The translations under genes and the position numbers were made by a program. DNA of 12,149 nt. Source: Ectothiorhodospiraceae bacterium. GTDB taxonomy: Bacteria > Pseudomonadota > Gammaproteobacteria > Nitrococcales > AK92. The stretch lies in the NCBI GenBank assembly GCA_029263635.1, contig JAJUFY010000034.1, positions 1 to 12,149 of the forward strand, given 5' to 3'. Positions 5,585 through 12,149 of this stretch are shown in pieces (position 1 is the first letter of the stretch; each line of letters opens with the position of its first letter). Below the pieces are notes generated by a model. It was not told the DNA's origin and made no database searches. It saw only the letters and a list, made by a program, of their open reading frames with translations.

Positions 5585-6876
5585 ATGACCATGGACATTT
5601 TCGACCGCCACGAATCGGAGGTGCGCAGCTATTGCCGCAGCTTCCCGACCGTGTTCACCAGGGCCGAAGGCAGCTGGCTGTACGATACCAGCGGCCGGGC
5701 CTACCTGGACTTCTTCGCCGGTGCCAGCGTGCTCAACTACGGCCACAACCATCCGCAGCTCAAGCAGGCGCTGCTCGACTACATCAGCGCCGATGGCATC
5801 ACCCACAGCCTGGACATGGCGAGCCAGGCCAAGGCCGAGTTCCTCGAGGCCTTCCATACCCACATCCTGGCGCCGCGCGGCATGACCCACCGGGTGCAGT
5901 TCCCCGGTCCCACCGGCACCAACGCGGTGGAGGCGGCGCTCAAGCTCGCGCGCAAGGTAAAGGCCGCGAGAAGATCATTTCCTTTACCAACGCCTTCCAC
6001 GGCATGACGCTGGGTTCGCTGGCGGTGACCGGCAACGCCTTCAAGCGCTCCGGCGCCGGACTGCCGCTCTCTTACAGCGACTCGATGCCCTATTGCCACT
6101 ACTTCGGCCCCGAGGTCGATACCATCGAGTATCTGGATCGCCTGATCAGCGACCAGGGCTCCGGCGTCGACCTGCCTGCCGGCGTGATCGTCGAGACCAT
6201 CCAGGCCGAAGGTGGCATCAATGTCGCCGAGCGGGAGTGGCTGCTCGGGCTGCAGGCGCTCTGCCGCAAGTACGACATGCTGCTCATCATCGACGACATT
6301 CAGGTCGGCTGCGGCCGCACCGGCAGCTTCTTCAGCTTCGACGACATGGGGCTGGACCCGGACATCATCTGCCTGTCCAAGTCGATCAGCGGCTACGGCC
6401 TGCCGCTCGCCATCACCCTGATCAAGCCGGAACACGACATCTGGGAGCCGGGCGAGCACAACGGCACCTTCCGCGGCCACAACCTCGCTTTCGTCACCGC
6501 CAAGCGTGCCCTGGAGCTGTTCTGGAGCAACGAGCGGCTGCAAAAGCAGGTCGAAGCGAAGGCCGATCTGGTCGGCAAGGCGCTCCGGCGCATCTGCAAC
6601 AAGTTCCCGCATGCGCGAGGTCGCGTGAAGGGCCGCGGCCTGCTCCAGGGCATCGAGTTCGAGCATGCCGAGCTGGCCACCACCGCTTCCAGGATCGCCT
6701 TCGGCAAGGGCCTGATCATCGAGACGTCAGGTCCCGAGAGCCAGGTGCTCAAGCTCCTGCCCCCGCTCACCATCAGCGAGCAGGATCTCAAGAAGGGCCT
6801 GGAGATCATCGAACACAGCGTCGGCGAAGCCATCGCCGAGCTGGGTATTTCCCCGAAACAGGCCGCCAGCGGCTAG
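5585..6876 (+). pseudogene. ectB: Diaminobutyrate-2-oxoglutarate transaminase EctB, disrupted by a 1-nt deletion
   Basis: PLP-dependent class III aminotransferase that converts aspartate semialdehyde plus glutamate to L-2,4-diaminobutyrate, the first committed step of ectoine synthesis. Codons 1-125 are in one frame (MTMDIFDRHESEVRSYCRSF..., PLP-phosphate motif GPTGTNAVEAALK at 108-120, then LARKV). The family sequence then continues one frame over with GREKIISFTNAFHGMTLGS and runs intact to TAG at 6876. The five bases GTAAA at 5957-5961 stand where two codons are expected, so one base is missing. Repaired, the protein is about 430 residues, normal for EctB, with IIDDIQ (near 237) and the PLP lysine in LSKSISGYG (near 266). 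As given, translation stops at 6005-6007 after 140 residues, before the PLP lysine. AGAGGA before the ATG is a good ribosome-binding site. The context (intact ectA, ectC, ectD) suggests a sequencing error or a very recent mutation. Confidence 0.88.
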
Positions 6877-6892
6877 AGGTAAGAGAAACATC

Positions 6893-7279
6893 ATGATCGT
6901 GCGTCACCTGGAAGACATCGTCGGTACCGAAAACGATGTCCACGGCGATACCTGGAACAGCCGCCGCTTTCTGCTGAAGAAGGACGGCGTGGGCTTCTCC
7001 CTCAACGACACCATCATCAAGGCCGGCACGGAGTCGTACTTCTGGTACGCCAATCACATCGAGGCCGTCTACTGCGTCGAGGGGGAAGGCGAAATCGAGT
7101 CGATCGCCGACGGCAAGGTCTACCCGATCCGGCCCGGCACGCTGTATGTGCTGAACGAGCACGACAAGCACTACCTGCGCGCCAAGACCCAGCTACGCCT
7201 GGTGTGCGTGTTCAATCCGCCACTGACCGGCCGCGAGACTCACGACGAGAACGGCGTCTACCCGCTCATCGTCGACTGA
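6893..7279 (+). CDS. ectC: L-ectoine synthase EctC
   Basis: Cupin-fold hydro-lyase that closes the ring of N-gamma-acetyl-diaminobutyrate to give ectoine, in the cytoplasm. The 128-residue length is normal. Highly conserved stretches are MIVRHLEDIVG, HIEAVYCVEGEGEIE (55-69), GKVYPIRPGTLYVLNEHDKHYLRA (74-97, split as GKVYPIRPGTLYVL and NEHDKHYLRA) and LVCVFNPPLTGRETHDENGVYPL. The metal-binding residues known from studied EctC proteins, Glu57, Tyr85 and His93, fall at exactly these positions here. The gene starts 16 bp after ectB, with purine-rich AAGAG 7 nt before the ATG. A hairpin follows its stop, before ectD. Confidence 0.97.
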   Translation: MIVRHLEDIVGTENDVHGDTWNSRRFLLKKDGVGFSLNDTIIKAGTESYFWYANHIEAVYCVEGEGEIESIADGKVYPIRPGTLYVLNEHDKHYLRAKTQLRLVCVFNPPLTGRETHDENGVYPLIVD

Positions 7280-7295
7280 GCCGACAGCCTTCCAG

Positions 7296-7333
7296 GGGTG
7301 CCGACGGTTCGCCGGCACCCGTTGTTCGACAAC
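7296..7333 (+). terminator. Tandem hairpins in the ectC-ectD gap (possible attenuator or processing site)
   Basis: GGGTGCCG (7296-7303) and CGGCACCC (7313-7320) form a perfect 8-bp, GC-rich stem with a 9-nt loop. It is followed at once by GTTGT-TCG-ACAAC (7321-7333), a second small hairpin. Only a weak U-rich stretch (GUUGUU) follows the first stem, so it is at best a partial terminator. It could lower ectD expression relative to ectABC or protect the ectABC transcript end. Confidence 0.4.
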
Positions 7334-7364
7334 GGCATAGGAGATCGATCAAAGGAGCCTGGCA

Positions 7365-8258
7365 ATGGATTCGCACGAGGACCTTTATCCGACCAGAACG
7401 ACGACCAGAACCCCTATGTTCCCCCGCCTGGATCCGGTGATCCACGGCGATGCCCAGACCCGGAGCAGCGGCCCGCTCAGCGCCGAGGAACTCGCCGCCT
7501 TCGAGCGCGACGGCTTTCTCTTCTTTCCGGGCTTCTTCGATGTCGACGCCATCCAGGCCTGCATCGACGAACTCAAGCGCCTGAGCGCCGATCCGGCGGT
7601 GCAGGCCACCGGCGGCGTCATCCGCGAACCTCACAGCGACGAGGTCCGCTCGATCTTCGCCATCCACCGCATCTCGCCGCACTTCCGCGCGCTGGCACGC
7701 GACCCGCGCATCGTCGACCGCGTCCGCCAGCTGCTCGGTTCCGACGTCTACATCCACCAGTCACGCATCAACTACAAGCCCGGCTTCAAGGGCAAGGGCT
7801 TCAACTGGCATTCCGACTTCGAAACCTGGCACGCCGAGGACGGCATGCCGCGCATGCGGGCGGTGAGCTGCTCGATCATCCTCACCGACAACCACGAGTT
7901 CAACGGCCCGCTGATGCTGATCCCCGGCTCGCACCGGGTCTTCGTCCCCTGCGTCGGCGAAACGCCGGAGGACAACTACAAGCATTCGCTGCGCGACCAG
8001 CAGGTCGGCGTGCCGGATGAAGACAGCATCACCGAACTGGTGAGAACCCACGGCATCACCGCTCCCAAGGGGCCGGCCGGTTCCATGCTCCTGTTCGAGT
8101 GCAACACCCTGCACGGCTCCAACGCCAACATGTCGCCCGATCCGCGGAGCAACGTGTTCTACGTCTACAACAGCGTGGAAAACAAGCTCCAGCAGCCGTT
8201 CGCGGCGAAGCGGCCACGGCCGGAATTCCTGGCGGAACGGGCGGTCGAGGTGTTGTAG
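7365..8258 (+). CDS. ectD: Ectoine hydroxylase EctD
   Basis: Non-heme Fe(II)/2-oxoglutarate dioxygenase that hydroxylates ectoine to 5-hydroxyectoine in the cytoplasm. The 297-residue product carries the EctD signature FNWHSDFETWHAEDGMPRMR (146-165). The iron triad is H149, D151 and H250 (in FECNTLHGSNAN), and the 2-oxoglutarate-anchoring arginine is probably R261. IHQSRINYKPGFKGKGF (130-146) is also typical and separates it from generic PhyH-family proteins. The ATG at 7365 has AAAGGAG (7351-7357) 7 nt upstream. It lies 85 bp after ectC, so it is probably read through from the ect promoter, with the intervening hairpins as a possible control point. No aspartokinase (ask_ect) or ectR gene follows. 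Confidence 0.97.
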   Translation: MDSHEDLYPTRTTTRTPMFPRLDPVIHGDAQTRSSGPLSAEELAAFERDGFLFFPGFFDVDAIQACIDELKRLSADPAVQATGGVIREPHSDEVRSIFAIHRISPHFRALARDPRIVDRVRQLLGSDVYIHQSRINYKPGFKGKGFNWHSDFETWHAEDGMPRMRAVSCSIILTDNHEFNGPLMLIPGSHRVFVPCVGETPEDNYKHSLRDQQVGVPDEDSITELVRTHGITAPKGPAGSMLLFECNTLHGSNANMSPDPRSNVFYVYNSVENKLQQPFAAKRPRPEFLAERAVEVL

Positions 8259-8284
8259 AGCGCCCCTCGCCGCGGAGCGGTCGC

Positions 8285-8321
8285 GCCAGGCGCCGGTTCT
8301 CTCATCGGACCGGCGCCTGGC
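8285..8321. terminator. Strong hairpin between convergent ectD and yoaA
   Basis: GCCAGGCGCCGGT (8285-8297) and ACCGGCGCCTGGC (8309-8321) form a perfect 13-bp stem with an 11-nt loop, placed 27 bp after the ectD stop and 28 bp from the yoaA stop. There is no U-tract on either strand, so it is not a classical intrinsic terminator. Its position suggests it ends or stabilises both convergent transcripts. Confidence 0.6.
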
Positions 8322-8349
8322 AGCGAGATGGGGGCCGCCGCCCGTCCCT

Positions 8350-10287
8350 TCACGACCCGGCCGTGGCTTCTGCGCCGAAGAAGGCCTCCACGTCCCGGGG
8401 GTCGCGCACCAGCGGCACCGGCGGCAGGCTGTCGAGGAAAATCCGGCCGTAGGACTTGGTGACCAGGCGGTTGTCGCCGATCATCAGCACGCCGCGGTCG
8501 GCCGGATCGCGGATCAGCCGGCCCACGCCCTGGCGCAAGGCGATCACCGCCAGCGGCAGCTGGTGCTGCATGAAGCTGTTGCCGCCCTGGCGGTTCATGG
8601 CATCGATGCGGGCCTGCATGACCGGATCGCCGGGCGAGGCGAACGGCAGCCGGTCGATCAGCACCGCGGACAGCGCCTCGCCGCGCACATCCACGCCTTC
8701 CCAGAAACTGGCGGTGCCCAGCAGCACAGCGTCACCGAGTTCGCGGAAGCGCTCCAGCAGCTGCGCCTGCGAGGCCTCGCCCTGCACCAGCAGCGGATAG
8801 TCCAGCCGCGGCCGCAGCCACTCGGCCGCGAAGCGCAGGGCCCGATGGCTGGTGAACAGCAGGAAGGCACGTCCGCGGCTGGCGCGCAGCACCCGCAGCG
8901 CGGCGCGCAGGAAAGCCTGGTCGAAATGCTCGCTGCTTGGATGCGGCAGACCCAGCGGCAGATACAGCAGCGCGTTGCGGCGATAGTCGAAAGGGCTGTC
9001 CAGCCGCAGGGTGCGGATGTCGTCGGGCAGGCCCATGCGCAGGGCGAAGTGCTGGAACTGCCCTCCCACCGCCAGCGTCGCCGAGGTGAACACCCAGCTC
9101 GCCCGGTGGCGGTTCATGTGACCGCGGAACTGGCGGGCGACGTCCAGCGGCGTCAGCCGCAGGATGAAACTCTGCTGGAAGGTCTCGAACCAGCGCACCG
9201 CCTCGTCGCCGTCGGCCGTGCCCAGCAAGCGCGTAGCCGTATCGTGCAGCGCCTGCGCCCGCTTGGCGCACTGCTCGAGGTTCTTGCCGCGCACCGCCAG
9301 CGGTTCCAGCTGCACGGCCAGGGTTTCCAGGCAGTCCAGCAGATGCGCGACCGCCGCATCCACCTCCGGCTCCTCCGCCACCGCGGCCCAGGCGGCGCGG
9401 CGGTTGCCGACACCGAGCGCCAGCCGCAGGTCCAGCGCCGCTTTCGCCAGGGCGTCGGCCGTCTCCAGCACTTCCGGCAGATCGCCGGCTTCTTCGAAAT
9501 AGGCGAACTTGGTATCGCGCACCAGATCCGCCAGCTGCCGGCTGCTCATGCTGAGCCCGAAGAACTGGGCGGCCACCTCGGGCAGCTGATGCGCCTCGTC
9601 GAGGATATAGGCATCAGCCGATGGCAGCACCTCGCCGAAGCCGCCTTCCTTGAGCGCCCAGTCGGCCATCAGCAGGTGGTGGTTGACCACCACCACGTCG
9701 GCTTCCTGCGCCCGCCGCCGCGCTTCCATCAGGAAACATTCGGTAAAGCGCGGGCACTCGCCACCCAGGCAGTTGTCGGCGGTCGAGGTCACGCGGGCGC
9801 GCAGCTGCGGATCTGCCAAGCCGGCGATCTCGGCCAGATCACCGGCGCGGGTGCGGCCGGCCCAGGCGTACAGCCGCTGGAAGCGGTCGGCCTCCTCGCG
9901 CGACTCGAAGCGGCCCTCCAGCGCGCTCATGTCCATGCGATGCAGGCACAGATAGTTGGCTCGCCCCTTCAGCAGCGCCAACCGCGCCGGTATCTCCAGG
10001 GCGTCCCGCACCAGCGGCAGGTCTTTCTCGAACAGCTGATCCTGGAGGGTCTTGGTGCCCGTCGAAATGATGACCTTGCGTCGCGACAGCAGGGCCGGCA
10101 CCAGATAGGCGAAGGTCTTGCCGGTGCCGGTACCGGCCTCGGCGACCAGGACGGCGCCGTCATGGATGGCGGCTTCGACCGCCTCCGCCAGCGCCTGCTG
10201 CTCCTGCCGCGGCTGGAATCCTTCCAGTCTGGCTGCCAGCGGGCCGCCGGCATCGAGACTGGCCGCAGCAGTGAGGTGATCGGTCAT
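8350..10287 (-). CDS. yoaA: YoaA/DinG-family ATP-dependent DNA helicase (XPD-like, Fe-S)
   Basis: Superfamily 2, XPD-like 5'-3' DNA helicase. E. coli YoaA acts in tolerance of replication-blocking damage with the clamp-loader subunit chi; the same role here is inferred. Motifs in the 645 residues: Q-like FQPRQEQ (24-30), Walker A AGTGTGKT (51-58), STGTKTLQDQL (75-85), four cysteines for a 4Fe-4S cluster (C114, C173, C178, C184), DEAH box (230-233), TSATL (401-405), FWEGVD (528-533) and motif VI QGVGRLIR (586-593). Length fits YoaA (636) better than E. coli DinG (716), and no exonuclease domain is fused. ATG 10287 has a strong GGGAGGT 3 nt upstream on the coding strand. It lies 15 bp after the lipoprotein gene, so it is probably in the same transcript. 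Confidence 0.92.
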   Translation of the reverse strand: MTDHLTAAASLDAGGPLAARLEGFQPRQEQQALAEAVEAAIHDGAVLVAEAGTGTGKTFAYLVPALLSRRKVIISTGTKTLQDQLFEKDLPLVRDALEIPARLALLKGRANYLCLHRMDMSALEGRFESREEADRFQRLYAWAGRTRAGDLAEIAGLADPQLRARVTSTADNCLGGECPRFTECFLMEARRRAQEADVVVVNHHLLMADWALKEGGFGEVLPSADAYILDEAHQLPEVAAQFFGLSMSSRQLADLVRDTKFAYFEEAGDLPEVLETADALAKAALDLRLALGVGNRRAAWAAVAEEPEVDAAVAHLLDCLETLAVQLEPLAVRGKNLEQCAKRAQALHDTATRLLGTADGDEAVRWFETFQQSFILRLTPLDVARQFRGHMNRHRASWVFTSATLAVGGQFQHFALRMGLPDDIRTLRLDSPFDYRRNALLYLPLGLPHPSSEHFDQAFLRAALRVLRASRGRAFLLFTSHRALRFAAEWLRPRLDYPLLVQGEASQAQLLERFRELGDAVLLGTASFWEGVDVRGEALSAVLIDRLPFASPGDPVMQARIDAMNRQGGNSFMQHQLPLAVIALRQGVGRLIRDPADRGVLMIGDNRLVTKSYGRIFLDSLPPVPLVRDPRDVEAFFGAEATAGS

Positions 10288-10302
10288 GGCACCTCCCGTG
10301 CC

Positions 10303-10854
10303 CTAGTGAGCGCCGCTCGCCGCTGTCAGCCGCCGGACTTCCGCCAACGCCGCCTGCTCGCCCTGCCGGTCGCCTTGCAGCCGCCGCACTTCGGCGATCA
10401 GCCGCCAGTTACTGGCCTGCAGCGACGGATTGCCGGCAGCCAGCGCATTGGACTTGAGCGCCAGGCCTTCGACCTTGCCGTAGTCGTGCTGGCGGTAGCG
10501 CACCACCGCCAGGTGCTGCCAGAGCACCGGATGGTTCGGTGCAATGCGCAGCGCGCGCTCCAGATAACCGGCTGCCGCTTCATGATTGCCGGCCTCCGAC
10601 GCCCGCTGCGCCTGCGCGCTGAGGCTGCGTGCGGCGGCCGGCAGCGCCATCGGCGCCGATTGCGGTCCGGGTGCCGGCTGCCGTGAAGCCGGCGGCTGTA
10701 CGACCGCCGGCGGGGCCGCCACAGGCGGCAGAACAGCCGGCGACGAAGGCGCCTGCCGCACCCTTTCCCGCTCCGGTTCCGGACCATAGCTGGCGCAGCC
10801 GGCGACAAACAGGGCGCTCAGCAGCACCGCCGTCAGCACTCGACCCGTTCTCAT
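10303..10854 (-). CDS. lpoP: TPR lipoprotein, likely PBP1B activator LpoP
   Basis: Predicted outer-membrane lipoprotein of 183 residues. A signal peptide ends in the lipobox VAGC, with the lipidated cysteine at C20. Ala at +2 rather than Asp favours sorting to the outer membrane. Residues 27-72 form a Pro/Ala-rich linker that could span part of the periplasm. Residues about 80-140 contain TPR-like helices (GNHEAAAGYLERALRIAPNH and following). In Pseudomonas aeruginosa a TPR lipoprotein, LpoP, encoded with the PBP1B gene, activates PBP1B as LpoB does in E. coli. The same architecture and the ATGA overlap with mrcB here support LpoP. This rests on domain layout and neighbourhood, not on a residue alignment. 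Confidence 0.78.
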   Translation of the reverse strand: MRTGRVLTAVLLSALFVAGCASYGPEPERERVRQAPSSPAVLPPVAAPPAVVQPPASRQPAPGPQSAPMALPAAARSLSAQAQRASEAGNHEAAAGYLERALRIAPNHPVLWQHLAVVRYRQHDYGKVEGLALKSNALAAGNPSLQASNWRLIAEVRRLQGDRQGEQAALAEVRRLTAASGAH

Positions 10855-12149
10855 AGCACTCCCCTCAACCAGTCGCTGGCGCGCTGAATGGGATTCCGCT
10901 CGTCAGCACAGCCGCTGGCGCGGCTGGGCAGATAGGCACGGACGTACGGCAGCGCCACCGCATCCGCGCAATGCTGAGCCGACAGCAGACCGCTGCTCCG
11001 CTCGATCCAGACGGCCTCGACGCCTTCCGGCGGCACCAGCGCCAGCGGCCGCCAGTCGATCGCCGCAAACAGTTCCGACCAGACAGTGAGCGCGCCGCTG
11101 GCGCCGGTCAATCCGGTACGGCGGTTATCGTCGCGCCCCAACCAGACCACAGCCAGGGTGTCGTCCGAGAAACCGGCGAACCAGGAATCGCGGGTATCGT
11201 CCGTGGTCCCGGTCTTGCCGGCCACACCCGGCTGCTGCCCGAGCCAGTTCGCCGCGCTGCGGCCGGTGCCGCCCCACATGGCGCCCTGCAGCGCATAATT
11301 GACCAGATACACCGGCGCCGGTTCGAAGGCGCGCTCCACCTCCAGCGGATAGCGGCTGAGCAGCTGGCCGTCGTGCGTCATCACGGCGCGAACGGCACGC
11401 GCATCGCTGCGGAAGCCTCCCGAGGCCAGCGTGTGGTACATCTGCGCGACCTGCAGCGGCGTGTAGCTGGCCGCTCCCAGGAACAGCGAGGGATAGGCCG
11501 GCCGCGGTGCCTGCAGCCCCAGCCGCTCCAGCGTGCCGAGCACCGGCCGCATGCCCAGATCCAGCCCGAGCCGCACCACCGGCAGGTTGTAGGATTTTGC
11601 CAGCGCCTCCCACAGCGGCACCTCACCGTGCAGCTGGCCGTCGTAATTGCTCGGCGCCCACACTTCGCCGCTGCCGCTTTCGAGCGCAATAGGCTGATCC
11701 TGCAGCAGCGTGCCGAGCCCATACTGGCCAGGTCTTTCCAGGGCGGCGAGATAGACCGCCGGCTTGATCAGCGAACCGATCTGCCGGCGGGCATTCAGCG
11801 CCCGGTTGAAGCCGGCATAGCGCGGATTGCGGCCGCCGACCAGGGCCAGCACGCTGCCGTCGTCGACATCCAGCACCACCACGGCGCCCTCGAGCTTGGT
11901 GTCTTGCCACTGCCGAAGCCGGCGCGCCAGCGCCTGTTCAGCGGCATCCTGGACCGATGGCGCCAGGGTGGTGAAGATCCGCAAGCCTTCGCTGGTAAGG
12001 TCTTCGGGCCGGTAATCGCGCTGCAGGTGTAGCCTCACCAGATCCATGAAGCCCGGATAGCGGCTGTCGCCGCCACGGCCGGCCGGCGTCACGCCCAACG
12101 GCCTGGCCCGCGCCGCTTGCGCCGTCGCCGGGTCGAGCCGGCCCTGCTG
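10851..12149 (-). CDS. mrcB: Bifunctional penicillin-binding protein 1B, C-terminal part (5' end outside window)
   Basis: Class A PBP that polymerises glycan strands and cross-links peptides at the inner membrane. The frame is open to the right edge (QQGRLDPATAQAARARPLGV precedes the TTG at 12098, which is not the real start), so the membrane anchor, UB2H domain and glycosyltransferase domain lie outside the window. The visible part is the linker and transpeptidase domain. It holds the active-site SxxK in RQIGSLIKPA (Ser codon 11772-11774, Lys codon 11763-11765), SYN in LAKSYNLPV and KTG in GVAGKTGTTDDTRDSWFAGF (Lys codon 11214-11216). It ends CADERNPIQRASDWLRGVL. Its stop overlaps the ATG of the lipoprotein gene (ATGA). 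PBP1B rather than PBP1A is chosen from the YPGFMDLVRLHLQRDY region and the LpoP partner. Confidence 0.9.
   Translation of the reverse strand, partial: QQGRLDPATAQAARARPLGVTPAGRGGDSRYPGFMDLVRLHLQRDYRPEDLTSEGLRIFTTLAPSVQDAAEQALARRLRQWQDTKLEGAVVVLDVDDGSVLALVGGRNPRYAGFNRALNARRQIGSLIKPAVYLAALERPGQYGLGTLLQDQPIALESGSGEVWAPSNYDGQLHGEVPLWEALAKSYNLPVVRLGLDLGMRPVLGTLERLGLQAPRPAYPSLFLGAASYTPLQVAQMYHTLASGGFRSDARAVRAVMTHDGQLLSRYPLEVERAFEPAPVYLVNYALQGAMWGGTGRSAANWLGQQPGVAGKTGTTDDTRDSWFAGFSDDTLAVVWLGRDDNRRTGLTGASGALTVWSELFAAIDWRPLALVPPEGVEAVWIERSSGLLSAQHCADAVALPYVRAYLPSRASGCADERNPIQRASDWLRGVL

Noticed and set aside
5950..5975. Programmed -1 frameshifting in ectB
   Set aside because: The site lacks a canonical X-XXY-YYZ slippery heptamer in the required register and EctB is not known to use frameshifting, so a missing base is simpler.
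8563..10686. A 707-codon open frame on the + strand opposite yoaA and the lipoprotein gene
   Set aside because: It is antisense to two well-supported genes. Its translation is rich in Gln, Arg, His and Ala with no recognisable motif, as expected for the reverse complement of GC-rich codons.
10971..12032. A 353-codon + strand open frame opposite mrcB
   Set aside because: Antisense shadow of the transpeptidase domain with low-complexity Arg/Gln-rich translation and no motif.

Overview
The window is a chromosomal segment from a GC-rich bacterium, almost certainly a gammaproteobacterium. A class A penicillin-binding protein next to an LpoP-type lipoprotein, a YoaA-type helicase, TsaB, and a complete ectoine/5-hydroxyectoine cluster together suggest a halotolerant or halophilic member. 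Genus cannot be fixed from sequence alone. No rRNA, tRNA, CRISPR array, insertion sequence or phage gene was seen.

Left block (1-2612, + strand): a cluster-9 metal ABC transporter substrate-binding protein (5' end outside the window), its permease (ATGA overlap), and a stand-alone LigD-type NHEJ polymerase gene that starts inside the permease gene. The transporter ATPase is not in the window. This block converges, with only 10 bp between stops, on tsaB and a YcaD-like MFS transporter (2623-4615, - strand), which overlap by 8 bp.

Middle block (4616-8321): an AT-rich divergent spacer carries a good sigma70-like promoter, two inverted repeats and a 50-codon upstream ORF that ends 5 nt before ectA. 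Then come ectA, ectB, ectC and ectD on the + strand. They cover the route from diaminobutyrate to N-acetyl-diaminobutyrate, ectoine and 5-hydroxyectoine. EctB also makes the diaminobutyrate from aspartate semialdehyde. As sequenced, ectB carries a one-base deletion near 5957-5961 that breaks the reading frame. Either the strain cannot make ectoine through this copy or the base call is wrong. A strong hairpin lies after ectD.

Right block (8350-12149, - strand): mrcB (PBP1B, N-terminal part outside the window), an LpoP-like TPR lipoprotein overlapping it by ATGA, and a YoaA/DinG-family iron-sulfur helicase 15 bp further on. Their spacing suggests one transcript joining septal/lateral wall synthesis, its outer-membrane activator and a DNA-repair helicase. 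yoaA and tsaB are neighbours in E. coli. Here they lie on the same strand but are separated by the ect cluster (opposite orientation) and the MFS gene, which suggests the ect cassette was inserted at this place.
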